Below are positions 14,221 through 22,821 of a stretch of 64,000 nt of DNA, piece after piece. Origin of the DNA: an uncultured Clostridia bacterium (GTDB lineage: Bacteria > Bacillota > Clostridia > UMGS1810); the NCBI GenBank assembly GCA_934500705.1, contig CAKSTI010000007.1, positions 1 through 64,000 of the forward strand. Reading direction: 5' to 3'. Each line of letters starts with the position of its first letter. Within the stretch, counting starts at the first letter, position 1. Under the pieces are notes generated by a model that was not told where the DNA came from, made no database searches, and saw only the letters and a list, made by a program, of their open reading frames with translations. The translations under genes were made by a program, and so were the position numbers.

Positions 14221-16950
14221 TTATTTACCGCAGCACTTTTTGTACTTTAAGCCGCTGCCGCAGGGGCACGGGTCGTTTCTGCCGACTTTTGCGCCCTTGT
14301 TTGTAACCGGAACTTTCGCCGGTTCGCTGTCACGGTTTGTGGAAACCTGCACCGGCCCCTGCTTTTGCTCAATTCTGCTCTCTATGCGAACGTTGAAAAG
14401 CATTTTAATAACGTCCTCGCCTATTGCTCCGAGCATTTCCTCATACATCTCGTAACCCTCATTTTTGTAGGCGATTACCGGGTCGGTCTGCGCATACACA
14501 CGCAGTCCTATTCCCTGGCGAAGCTGTTCCATATTGTCTATGTGGTCCATCCACTTGCTGTCTACAACCTTCAAGAGGATTATGCGTTGCAGGTCTTTCA
14601 TCACATCTTCACCAAACTCCGCTTTTCTCTCCTCATAGCGCTGCTCCGCAATTTCCGTCAGCTGTTCTTTGAGCGATTCTTTGGTCATCGTCTGCAAGTC
14701 GTCCTTGGTAAAGGAGAGCGTTCCTGCCGGAACAAACACCTGTTCAAGATACGACACAAGACCGTCCAAATTCCAGTTATCGGGGTAGTCCTCCGAGCCT
14801 GTGTATGAGTCCACGGTTGTGTCTACAAACTCGTGTATCATATTCATAATAGCGTCGGTCACGTCCTCGCCGTCGAGAACCTTTTTGCGCTGTTTGTAAA
14901 TCATATCCCTCTGGACGTTCATTACATCGTCATACTGCAACACGTGGCACCTTATCTGGAAGTTGTTGCCCTCAACACGCTTTTGCGCATTTTCTATGGC
15001 GTTTGTAAGCATTTTGTGCTCAATCGCCTCGTCGTCCGCAAGACCCATAGCATTTACTATGCCGGTAAGCTTTTCCGAGCCGAAAAGGCGCATAAGGTCG
15101 TCTTCGAGCGAGATGTAAAATCTCGACTCACCCACATCACCCTGACGTCCGCTTCGGCCTCTGAGCTGATTGTCGATACGGCGTGACTCGTGGCGTTCCG
15201 TACCTATGATGAACAGTCCGCCCGCCGCCTTAACCTCCTGTCTTTCGGAGTCAACGAGCATTTTGTATTTAACGTGGAGTTCGGCAAAGCGCCTTCTCGC
15301 CTCCAAAATCTGCGGGTCGTCCGTCTCGGACAGGGTGTTGCTCTCGGAGATGATTTCCTCAGGAATACCCATCTTTCTCATTTCTTTTTTAGTCATAAAC
15401 TCGGCATTTCCTCCGAGCATAATGTCCGTACCACGGCCTGCCATATTGGTGGCAATGGTAACGGCGCCCTTTCTGCCTGCCTGCGCTACAATCTCCGCCT
15501 CTTTTTCGTGGTATTTGGCGTTTAAGACTTCGTGAGGTATGCCCTCACGCTTTAAGAGCTTACTCAAAAGCTCCGATTTTTCTATCGTAACCGTACCCAC
15601 GAGCACAGGCTGTCCCTTTGCGTGGCACTTTTTAATCTGTTCAATTACGGCACGGAACTTGCCCGCCTCCGTCTTGTATACGCTGTCCGGGTGGTCTATG
15701 CGGACCATAGGCTCATTTGTGGGGATAACCACAACGTCGAGCTTGTATATCTCCTGGAATTCCACTTCTTCCGTTTCGGCAGTACCGGTCATACCGGAGA
15801 GCTTGGAATACAGTCTGAAAAAGTTCTGGAATGTAATTGTTGCAAGCGTCTTGCTCTCGTGCGCAATCTTTACGCCCTCTTTTGCCTCAATCGCCTGGTG
15901 CAGTCCGTCGTTATAGCGTCTGCCGTGCATAAGTCTGCCCGTAAACTCGTCCACAATGAGAACCTGACCGTCCTTTACCACGTACTGCATATCACGGTGC
16001 ATAACTCCATGCGCCTTGATAGCCTGGTTTATGTGGTGGGAGATTGTTATGTTCTCCGGGTCGGAGAGGTTTTCCAGATTGAACGCCTGCTCCGCCTTCT
16101 TTATTCCGGAGGCGGTAAGAGTTGCGGTTTTTGCCTTTTCGTCCACGATGTAATCCGCATCGCCGTCCTCATCTATTACCTTGTCGTCGGACTCAACGAT
16201 TTTTTTGCATTTAAGCGTGCGTGCAAATCTATCCGCAAGGGTGTAAAGCTCAGTTGACTTTTCGCCCATACCGGATATAATAAGCGGCGTTCTCGCCTCG
16301 TCTATGAGTATGGAGTCCACCTCGTCCACAACCGCAAAGTTATGCCCTTTGAGCTGAACAACATCGTCTTTGGATATAACCATATTATCACGAAGGTAGT
16401 CAAATCCGAACTCGTTGTTTGTGCCGTAGGTGATGTCGCAGCTGTACGCCTCTTTTCGCTCTGCCGGCACTTTGTCGTGAGTTATGAGTCCGACGGTAAG
16501 ACCCAAAAATTTATATATCTTACCCATCTGCTCGCTGTCCCTCTTTGCGAGGTAGTCGTTTACCGTTACAACGTGAACGCCCTTGCCTTCGAGTGCATTG
16601 AGGTAACACGGCAGGGTTGCAACAAGAGTTTTTCCCTCACCGGTTTTCATCTCGGCAATTCTGCCCTGGTGGAGCACAATTCCTCCTATTAACTGCACAT
16701 CAAAGTGCCTCATTCCCAAAACTCTGCGGCTTGCCTCTCTTACAACGGCAAATGCCTCGGGGAGAATGTCGTCGAGCGTCTCCCCGTTTTTTAGCCGTGT
16801 GCGGAACTCGTCAGTCTTGGCGCTGAGCTTTTCGTCGTCCAGGCTCTTGATGCTTTCCTCAAAACCGTTTATTTCCTTTACAATCGGCATTATTTTTTTT
16901 ATGGCTCTGTCGCTGTACGAGCCTATAATCTTTTCCAACAATTTCTTCAT
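14221..16950 (-). CDS. secA: Preprotein translocase ATPase SecA
   Basis: The 909-residue motor protein of the Sec pathway. It has Walker A in AEMKTGEGKTLVATLP, Walker B region VVDEVDSILIDEART, helicase motifs NMAGRGTDIMLGGNAEF and QLRGRSGRQGD, and a C-terminal zinc-binding SEC-C tail CPCGSGLKYKKCC. It drives unfolded preproteins through SecYEG. I chose ATG 16950 (MKKLLEKIIG) with AAAGGA 9 nt upstream. The frame is open further up but that part overlaps the promoter. First gene of secA-prfB-foldase. Confidence 0.97.
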   Translation of the reverse strand: MKKLLEKIIGSYSDRAIKKIMPIVKEINGFEESIKSLDDEKLSAKTDEFRTRLKNGETLDDILPEAFAVVREASRRVLGMRHFDVQLIGGIVLHQGRIAEMKTGEGKTLVATLPCYLNALEGKGVHVVTVNDYLAKRDSEQMGKIYKFLGLTVGLITHDKVPAERKEAYSCDITYGTNNEFGFDYLRDNMVISKDDVVQLKGHNFAVVDEVDSILIDEARTPLIISGMGEKSTELYTLADRFARTLKCKKIVESDDKVIDEDGDADYIVDEKAKTATLTASGIKKAEQAFNLENLSDPENITISHHINQAIKAHGVMHRDMQYVVKDGQVLIVDEFTGRLMHGRRYNDGLHQAIEAKEGVKIAHESKTLATITFQNFFRLYSKLSGMTGTAETEEVEFQEIYKLDVVVIPTNEPMVRIDHPDSVYKTEAGKFRAVIEQIKKCHAKGQPVLVGTVTIEKSELLSKLLKREGIPHEVLNAKYHEKEAEIVAQAGRKGAVTIATNMAGRGTDIMLGGNAEFMTKKEMRKMGIPEEIISESNTLSETDDPQILEARRRFAELHVKYKMLVDSERQEVKAAGGLFIIGTERHESRRIDNQLRGRSGRQGDVGESRFYISLEDDLMRLFGSEKLTGIVNAMGLADDEAIEHKMLTNAIENAQKRVEGNNFQIRCHVLQYDDVMNVQRDMIYKQRKKVLDGEDVTDAIMNMIHEFVDTTVDSYTGSEDYPDNWNLDGLVSYLEQVFVPAGTLSFTKDDLQTMTKESLKEQLTEIAEQRYEERKAEFGEDVMKDLQRIILLKVVDSKWMDHIDNMEQLRQGIGLRVYAQTDPVIAYKNEGYEMYEEMLGAIGEDVIKMLFNVRIESRIEQKQGPVQVSTNRDSEPAKVPVTNKGAKVGRNDPCPCGSGLKYKKCCGK

Positions 16951-16993
16951 TGATGTCGTCCTTTCACAAACATATTGAAGTACACATACGGTT

Positions 16994-17022
16994 ATTATAT
17001 CAAATTCAGCAAGATATAACAA
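16994..17022 (-). promoter_or_regulatory. Sigma-A promoter of the secA operon
   Basis: TTGTTA (17017-17022) and TATAAT (16994-16999), 17-nt spacer, TG-extended -10, on the minus strand. Confidence 0.82.
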
Positions 17023-17101
17023 TACCTAATTTCCATTTTTTTAAATTGTTTTCAAAAAATTAATAAAATCAGAAATAAAATTATAATTTTCAAAAAATGT
17101 A

Positions 17102-17130
17102 TTGACAACCGGTTAACTCTGTGCTAAAAT
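17102..17130 (+). promoter_or_regulatory. Sigma-A promoter of the second Gfo/Idh/MocA operon
   Basis: Consensus TTGACA (17102-17107) and TAAAAT (17125-17130), 17-nt spacer, TG before the -10. Confidence 0.88.
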
Positions 17131-17146
17131 TGCCTTGTCTAAACGA

Positions 17147-17160
17147 TGTAAACGTTTACA
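17147..17160 (+). promoter_or_regulatory. LacI-family operator (perfect palindrome)
   Basis: TGTAAACGTTTACA is a perfect 14-bp palindrome with the central CG typical of LacI/GalR-family operators. It is centred about 15 nt downstream of the predicted transcription start, a place where a repressor blocks initiation or elongation. Confidence 0.85.
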
Positions 17161-17182
17161 AAATATCACGGAGGTTATGAAA

Positions 17183-18349
17183 ATGGAAAGTTCAAGTCTT
17201 GACAAATTCAAGGATTTAAAGGAAACCGCACAAGAGGTTGACAGAAGCAAAAAGCTGAGAATTGCCATAGTCGGCACAGGCTGGATTGCAGAGGCACACA
17301 TTAAAAACTATCTTAAAATGGAGGACGCAGAGATTGTTGCTGCCTGCGACATTATCCCCGGCAAAGCCGAAAAATTTCTTAAAACATTCGGCGTTGAGGG
17401 AGCAAATGTTTACCTCTCCGACAAGGAGATGTACGAAAAGGAAAATCTTGACGCAGTAAGCATCTGCACCTACAACAAAACACACGCAGAATGTGCAATC
17501 AACGCACTGAATGCCGGCGTCAACGTACTTTTGGAAAAGCCGATGTGCGTAACGACCGAAGAGGCTGTTGAAATTATGAAGGCCGAGAAAAAGAGCGGTA
17601 AAATTCTCTCAATCGGTTTCCAGCCGAGATTTGACGAGAATATGAAGCTCGTTAAAAAGATTGTTCAGTCCGGCACACTCGGTAAGATTTATTACATACA
17701 GACAGGCGGCGGCAGACGTGAGGGTATCCCCTTCCCGTTCGGCACAACGTTCATCGACCCCAACACCGGTGTAATCGGTGCTATGGGTGACATAGGCTGC
17801 TATTCGCTCGATATGGTGTTAAACGCTATCGGCTACCCCAAGCCGCTTACGGTTACGGGCTACACCTCGGACTTTTTCGGCAAAAACCCGAACTACTCCG
17901 GCTATGTTAAATCCGGTCACAAGGACTATGCAAAGATTTTCGGCGTTGACGACTTTGCCGCAGCATTTGTAAGACTGGAAGGCGACATTATCCTCGATTT
18001 CAGAATTTCGTGGGCAATGCACTTAGACACACCGGGAGATACAATTATCCTCGGAACAGAGGGCGGACTGCGCATACCTTCAACAGAATGCTGGAACGGC
18101 TCTATCGGCGGCGACCTCACCATCTATCACGATGTTGCCGGTGAACTGGTTGAAACCGTTGTTCCCAAGAGCAATGCGGAAACCAACTGCTTTGAGCTTA
18201 AAATCCGCTCATTCCTCGACGCTATCCACACAAACGGCAAGGCGCCCATTTCCTCAAAGGAAATCATTTACAACCAGGCAATTATTGACCACATAGTAAA
18301 ATCATCAAAACTCGGCAAGGAAATTCCGGTAGAAATCCCGGAAGTGTAA
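17183..18349 (+). CDS. Gfo/Idh/MocA family oxidoreductase
   Basis: The 388-residue protein has the NAD(P) motif GTGWIA (residues 31-36), the EKP signature at 118-120 and the substrate-domain block GAMGDIGCYSLDMVLN. It differs clearly from the paralogue at 9848: it is longer, has a 24-residue N-terminal extension and another active-site loop, so it is not a recent duplicate. GGAGG lies 8 nt before ATG 17183; ATG 17177 is too close to the ribosome site. It is the first gene of an operon under a consensus promoter and LacI-type operator, 30 nt before a TIM-barrel isomerase gene. Likely substrate: a sugar or glycoside oxidised at a ring hydroxyl (inference). Confidence 0.9.
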   Translation: MESSSLDKFKDLKETAQEVDRSKKLRIAIVGTGWIAEAHIKNYLKMEDAEIVAACDIIPGKAEKFLKTFGVEGANVYLSDKEMYEKENLDAVSICTYNKTHAECAINALNAGVNVLLEKPMCVTTEEAVEIMKAEKKSGKILSIGFQPRFDENMKLVKKIVQSGTLGKIYYIQTGGGRREGIPFPFGTTFIDPNTGVIGAMGDIGCYSLDMVLNAIGYPKPLTVTGYTSDFFGKNPNYSGYVKSGHKDYAKIFGVDDFAAAFVRLEGDIILDFRISWAMHLDTPGDTIILGTEGGLRIPSTECWNGSIGGDLTIYHDVAGELVETVVPKSNAETNCFELKIRSFLDAIHTNGKAPISSKEIIYNQAIIDHIVKSSKLGKEIPVEIPEV

Positions 18350-18379
18350 AAATTTCAATTTGAATGTGAGGTAATAATA

Positions 18380-19201
18380 ATGGGAAGATTTAAACTCGGT
18401 TTGCAGCTCTACTCTGTAAGAGATTATATGGAAAAGGATATGGAGGCGACTCTCAAAGCCGTTTCCGAGATGGGGTACGAATGTGTTGAATTTGCCGGTT
18501 ACTTTGGCAAGAGCGCAGAGGAGGTAAGGGCTCTCTGCGACAAATACAACCTCGAAATCATTTCCGTTCACCAGGGACTTGCGGACATTATGGAAAAGCC
18601 GGAGGAAACAATTAAATACGCAAAGACTCTCGGCATCAAATACTACACAATCCCGTGGGTTGGCAAAGAAACCTGGGAAAACGAGTACGACAAGATGATT
18701 GCCGACATAAAGAAAGCCGGAAAACTGCTTAAAGAAAACGGTATTCAGCTCCTTTACCACAACCACGACTTCGAGCTTGAAGTAAAGAGAGGCGACAAGT
18801 TTGTATTAGACTCAATTTACAGCGATGTTGACCACGATATTCTCTGCCCCGAATTTGATATGTGCTGGGTAAATTATGCAGGCTGTGACCCGATTGAGTA
18901 TGTAAAGAAGTACGGCGATATTGAAGAGCTTCTCCATATGAAGGACTTTGACTGCAAGGCGCTCAAAGGCGATCCGGTTTACGGTCTTATCGGCGAAGGC
19001 GGCTCAGAGCCGACCAAAGAGGATAACGGCTTTAAATTCCGCCCCGTAGGCTACGGCAGACAGGACGTAAAGGCTATTATGAAAACTGCTGAGGACACAA
19101 AGATTAATTGCGTAATAGTAGAACAGGACGGTCACCCCGAACGCACGTCACTGGAAGACGCAAAAATGAGTATTGATTATCTTAAATCCATAGGCTATTA
19201 A
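18380..19201 (+). CDS. Sugar phosphate isomerase/epimerase (TIM-barrel)
   Basis: A 273-residue xylose-isomerase-like TIM-barrel. It begins with the family signature LGLQLYSVRDYMEKD and has metal-ligand blocks YHNHDFE (about residue 128), EFDMCWVNYAG, LHMKDF and VIVEQDGHPE. It is related in fold to, but distinct from, the 5360-6175 protein. It follows the Gfo/Idh/MocA gene in the same operon, the common pairing in which the oxidoreductase makes a keto-sugar that the TIM-barrel protein isomerises or cleaves. GTGAGG precedes ATG 18380. A strong terminator ends the operon. Confidence 0.9.
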   Translation: MGRFKLGLQLYSVRDYMEKDMEATLKAVSEMGYECVEFAGYFGKSAEEVRALCDKYNLEIISVHQGLADIMEKPEETIKYAKTLGIKYYTIPWVGKETWENEYDKMIADIKKAGKLLKENGIQLLYHNHDFELEVKRGDKFVLDSIYSDVDHDILCPEFDMCWVNYAGCDPIEYVKKYGDIEELLHMKDFDCKALKGDPVYGLIGEGGSEPTKEDNGFKFRPVGYGRQDVKAIMKTAEDTKINCVIVEQDGHPERTSLEDAKMSIDYLKSIGY

Positions 19202-19212
19202 TTAAAACAGTC

Positions 19213-19255
19213 AAAAGCCCCGACTTGCGAAAATCGCAAATCGGGGCTTTTTTTT
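19213..19255 (+). terminator. Terminator of the second Gfo/Idh/MocA operon
   Basis: A long stem (AAAAGCCCCGA with TCGGGGCTTTT, plus an inner TTGCGA/TCGCAA stem) followed by eight or more T. Confidence 0.93.
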
Positions 19256-19274
19256 GATTTTTTGGTCGGTCGGC

Positions 19275-19308
19275 AAGCGGTCTGCAAAGATGCTTTTGCA
19301 AACCGCTT
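19275..19308. terminator. Hairpin downstream of the YcdB-SLH gene
   Basis: AAGCGGT and ACCGCTT arms with inner TGCAAA/TTTGCA pairing, in the convergent gap just after the stop of the minus-strand gene. It lacks a good T-run on the minus strand, so its role as terminator is uncertain. Confidence 0.35.
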
Positions 19309-19319
19309 TTACCGTCCCA

Positions 19320-21389
19320 TTACTTAGATAGGTAGTTATACAGCATTATTGCGGCGTCCGCACGGGTAACCGTTCCGTTAGGATTAAAGTTGCCGTTTTC
19401 GTCGCCTTTGATTACGCCCATTGCGCCCAGTATGCTTGTAAATCCAACGCTGTCCGCACTCACGTCCGCAAATATCGGAACATAGATGCCGTTAAGCGTT
19501 GCAACTTCCTCAAATCCGAGGGCACGTACCATCATCTTTGCCGCCAAATCTCTGGTGACGTCGGCGTCGGGGGAATATTCGTCCTCTTTAACAATTCCGT
19601 CCGCTATGGCGTCGTCGTAGATGTCCTCGTACGAAATACCTTTGTATATCACAATCGGACCGTGGTTGTTAAAAGCGGCATTAAGGAGCGTTACAAAATC
19701 CGCCTGGGTTATGTTGCTGTCGGGTCTGAACTCACTGTCGGCAAAGCCTATGCCGAACTTGGCAAGTGCCTCTATCGCATCTTTTGCGTAGTGGTTTTCA
19801 ATGTCGGTGTACTCTCCCACTTTCTCGCTCTCGCCTTTGTATTTAAGCTCACCGCTGAAAGCGTCAAGCGTGAGGTCGTAGCTATCCGTGTCGTACACAA
19901 GAAGCGCCTTTGCCGGCTTGTCGTCCTCATATGTCGGAATGTACCAAACGTCATAGCCAACTTGCTCAAACAGGCTCTTTCCTGCATTCTCGGCAGAGAT
20001 TACGCCGTCCGCCGATGGAAATTCTATGTCGTCGTAACCGATGCGGTAGCTGATTATCTTTCCGCTTGCCATATCAACGCTTATTCTCACGCTGTTATCC
20101 GCAAATTCAATGCCGTTTACGTAACGGAAAAATACATAGTTTCCGCTGCTGTCTTTGTCGTCGCCGTCAAGGAGATAGTCCATATTTTCGCCAAAGTGTG
20201 ACGGAGCGAGGACTTCCAGTGCAGCGTATGCCTTTTCGTAACCCTGCTTTACATTGAGTTTTGCTTTTTCATTGCTGACGTCCTCGTTGACTGAGAACGA
20301 AAGTATGTCGCCGTTTCTTGCGTCAACTTCGGCGCTGAGCCAATAATAATCGTCATCGCCTGTCTTTCTTTCGAATTCAAGCCGATACGAATATTTTTCC
20401 TCATCATACCAATCACGGCAAAGAGAATAATCGGTCAGCTTGTAGGCGCTGTTTGCATTTATAACCCTATTTGAGAGAATAATTTTTTCCGCCTTGTCAA
20501 GACCTATAAGACCCTTAATTGTGTCAAGGTTTTTAATCTCCGCCTCGGAAAATCCGTTGTCTGCCATATCCATTGCCGCCATTGACTCGCTGGCTTTCAT
20601 ATCGCCGCCGCCAAAGCGGTGACGTCTGTACTCTCTCGTTATAACCTCGCCGCTCGTTGCGCTTATGTATTGGTTGTACTCGGAGTCGGGAGAGTAGATA
20701 AGCGTTGCGCTTTTTTTGTCGTCTTTATACTCGGTTGTGTAACGCAATTTCATAGGGAACTTTTCGTTAAAGCTGTTTTGTGCGTCCTCTTTTGAAATCA
20801 GCTTTGAGCTGTCCTCAAATTTAAGACCTGTTGTGTAATTGAGGCTAAACGACACAACCCTCTTTGCATCTGCGCTTACGCTTATCCAGCCGTCGTCATC
20901 CGCAACGGGAATACCGTTTTGCGTTCTTTGCAGTACAAAGCCGAAGTCGTCACCCGTCAGACTGCGGTATTCGCCGTCGCTTGTAATTTTTACATTTTCC
21001 GAGATGTCGGGGTTCAGCTTTTTAAATCCGGATATTGCCGCATCGAGAGCCTCGCTCACGTCGGGGCGGTTAATGCTTGCCTTGCCGTCCCTGCCGTTGC
21101 CGCCGCCGTAGGTGTAGTACGATGTAACAACGCCGTCACTGTTCATAGTGATGTTCATACTCGACCTGTTGTCACCGTCTGTTTTGCTCCACAAAAATTC
21201 GTACCTCGTTTCGCCCCCATAGGCGTTGACACTGCCGGAAAATTTGTCGTACTCATCGGTAGAGCCGATGCGCTGTTTTAAGACAGACAGCATCTCGTTG
21301 ATTTTTTCCGAGTTGCTGTCCGCCAGTGCCGGGACAGCGCTTGCGGCGCAGAGTGCCGCCGCAAGAACCAGTGATAAAAACTTTTTCAT
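19320..21389 (-). CDS. Secreted YcdB/YcdC (PepSY-like) repeat protein with SLH domains
   Basis: A 689-residue exported protein: a signal peptide (residues 1-24, cleavage near ALA-DS), then at least two YcdB/YcdC-like repeats. Each contains a PepSY-type unit (ISKEDAQNSFNEKFP..., VISAENAGKSLFEQVG...). Three S-layer homology domains at the C-terminus (about 545-689; FADSEFRPDSNITQADFVTLL, then NFNPNGTVTRADAAIMLYNY) bind secondary cell-wall polymer, so the protein is surface-held. PepSY modules often inhibit or sense peptidases. It is the third gene of an ECF sigma / anti-sigma operon and is the probable effector or ligand of that system. Start ATG 21389; GGAGAG precedes it. Confidence 0.85.
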   Translation of the reverse strand: MKKFLSLVLAAALCAASAVPALADSNSEKINEMLSVLKQRIGSTDEYDKFSGSVNAYGGETRYEFLWSKTDGDNRSSMNITMNSDGVVTSYYTYGGGNGRDGKASINRPDVSEALDAAISGFKKLNPDISENVKITSDGEYRSLTGDDFGFVLQRTQNGIPVADDDGWISVSADAKRVVSFSLNYTTGLKFEDSSKLISKEDAQNSFNEKFPMKLRYTTEYKDDKKSATLIYSPDSEYNQYISATSGEVITREYRRHRFGGGDMKASESMAAMDMADNGFSEAEIKNLDTIKGLIGLDKAEKIILSNRVINANSAYKLTDYSLCRDWYDEEKYSYRLEFERKTGDDDYYWLSAEVDARNGDILSFSVNEDVSNEKAKLNVKQGYEKAYAALEVLAPSHFGENMDYLLDGDDKDSSGNYVFFRYVNGIEFADNSVRISVDMASGKIISYRIGYDDIEFPSADGVISAENAGKSLFEQVGYDVWYIPTYEDDKPAKALLVYDTDSYDLTLDAFSGELKYKGESEKVGEYTDIENHYAKDAIEALAKFGIGFADSEFRPDSNITQADFVTLLNAAFNNHGPIVIYKGISYEDIYDDAIADGIVKEDEYSPDADVTRDLAAKMMVRALGFEEVATLNGIYVPIFADVSADSVGFTSILGAMGVIKGDENGNFNPNGTVTRADAAIMLYNYLSK

Positions 21390-21402
21390 AATTTTCTCTC
21401 CT

Positions 21403-22245
21403 TTATTTAAGTGATTTAAGCAGAGCGTCAATCTCTGCAACTGTAACATTTTTTGCGTTTAAAGTGTAGTCTGTGCCGTTATAGGTAAATTGAGCGGTGT
21501 ATTCGTCCGCTCCGCCGTCTGCTGTGTCGAATGTCCGAGACGGATAAATCTCAATGTATCTGTCCGGACTTTCCGAACTGACGGCAAAAAGCCGTTCGCC
21601 GATTTCCTCTGCTACTGAGGACTTTTTTCTTGCAGCCGTTGTTTCGAAGCTCATATCAGACGGCAAAAGTGCACACAACTCAATGCTTTTGCCTCTTGTT
21701 GACGCTGAGCCGCCGCTGACCGTTTCGGGTAATGCGTCCGCCGCCTTAAACACTGACACTTCGCCCTCCGTAGGGATTTCATTCATAACCGCTATGTCCT
21801 CGTTTACTTCGACGTCTGCCGTTTTCTCCGTTTCCGTCATATCCACAGCAGGAGTTTCGACAATCGGTGTTTGCGCCGTTTCCTCTTTTGCCTTTGGCAC
21901 TGCTGTTTGATTTGGCGCCGTATTCTTTGCAATCGGCTTTTCATCTTGAACCGTCTTTTCCGTATTGTCGACGGCAGGCGTTGGGGCGTCCGCCGCTTTT
22001 TGCGTGGACTTTCCGTAATTCTCAGTCTTTGCTATTTTTGCCGTTTCGTTACCTGACGGCATTTTAGTATGATGCGTGCTTATTGTCGGGTAAAGAATGA
22101 GGGCAAAGGCAACAACTGCCGCCGCAAATGACGGGGCAAAAAAGTTGTTATGCCTTTTTTCCGCTCTTTCGTACACCTTGTCAATGAGCGTTCTGTCGCC
22201 TTTGATGTTGTCGTTTGCCGACTTGTAAACTTCCTTAAAATTCAT
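21403..22245 (-). CDS. Membrane-anchored anti-sigma factor-like protein
   Basis: A 280-residue protein. It has a short cytoplasmic N-terminus (residues 1-33, MNFKEVYKSANDNIKGDRTL and on), a single membrane helix (about 35-55), a Pro/Thr/Glu-rich extracellular linker (about 60-160) and a small C-terminal beta domain ending in YTLNAKNVTVAEIDALLKSL. It overlaps the ECF sigma gene by 11 bp and has GGAGGGAGG before ATG 22245. This position and topology are those of anti-sigma factors, although I see no zinc-binding (ZAS) motif, so the call rests mainly on context. The extracellular end could sense the envelope and release the sigma factor. Confidence 0.7.
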   Translation of the reverse strand: MNFKEVYKSANDNIKGDRTLIDKVYERAEKRHNNFFAPSFAAAVVAFALILYPTISTHHTKMPSGNETAKIAKTENYGKSTQKAADAPTPAVDNTEKTVQDEKPIAKNTAPNQTAVPKAKEETAQTPIVETPAVDMTETEKTADVEVNEDIAVMNEIPTEGEVSVFKAADALPETVSGGSASTRGKSIELCALLPSDMSFETTAARKKSSVAEEIGERLFAVSSESPDRYIEIYPSRTFDTADGGADEYTAQFTYNGTDYTLNAKNVTVAEIDALLKSLK

Positions 22246-22726
22246 ACTCAGACCTCCCTCCGAGCATATTTTTGAGCATTTCTCTGCCCCTATGGAGCTG
22301 AGATTTCACTGTGGTTTCCTTAGTTTTTAAAATATCCGCTATTGCTTTGACGGACAAGTCCTCAAAGTAGAACAGGTGAATGACCGCTCTGTATTTTTTG
22401 GGGAGTTTTTCCACTGCGGAGTACACATCGTACTGTTCGGGCGTTTCAAAAACCAAATCTTCCGAGAGAGGGACGGTTTTCTTAAACCACGAATTTGTAA
22501 ATGTGCTCTTGCAGCAGTTGACGGTCACACGTATGAGCCACGCTTTGACGTGTTCCTCGCTTTCAAAGTCCTTGTCCGTCTTTATGTATCGCAAAAATAC
22601 GTCTTGCAAAACGTCGTCCGCCCTGTACCTGTCTTTTGTTTGCGAAAGCGCAAGGCGATACACCGTGTCAAAATATTTTTCTATCATTGCCTGCTTGTAA
22701 GCATCTGCGCAGTATGCTCCGTGCAC
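22235..22726 (-). CDS. ECF-type RNA polymerase sigma factor
   Basis: A 163-residue sigma-70 family protein with region 2 (DTVYRLALSQTKDRYRADDVLQDVFLRYI, residues about 20-48) and region 4 (LPKKYRAVIHLFYFEDLSVKAIADILKTKETTVKSQLHRGRE). The spacing is that of extracytoplasmic-function sigma factors. It starts at GTG 22726 with GGGGGAG 6 nt upstream. It heads an operon with an anti-sigma-like protein and a surface YcdB-SLH protein, a self-contained envelope-signalling unit. The promoter in front lies in an array of three near-identical repeats. Confidence 0.93.
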   Translation of the reverse strand: MHGAYCADAYKQAMIEKYFDTVYRLALSQTKDRYRADDVLQDVFLRYIKTDKDFESEEHVKAWLIRVTVNCCKSTFTNSWFKKTVPLSEDLVFETPEQYDVYSAVEKLPKKYRAVIHLFYFEDLSVKAIADILKTKETTVKSQLHRGREMLKNMLGGRSEYEF

Positions 22727-22792
22727 CGCTCTCTCCCCCTCTCATATATAATACTTTTCACAAAGGCAAAAGGTTGCATTGATTTTAAAAAT

Positions 22793-22821
22793 ATTTTATC
22801 ACATTTTTTTAGAAAAAGCAA
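22793..22821 (-). promoter_or_regulatory. Promoter of the ECF sigma operon
   Basis: TTGCTT (22816-22821) and TAAAAT (22793-22798), 17-nt spacer, TG-extended -10. It coincides with the first copy of the three-copy repeat. Confidence 0.7.

Noticed and set aside
15622..16257. 211-codon open frame on the plus strand opposite secA
   Set aside because: Antisense to highly conserved SecA coding sequence; no ribosome site or recognisable domain.
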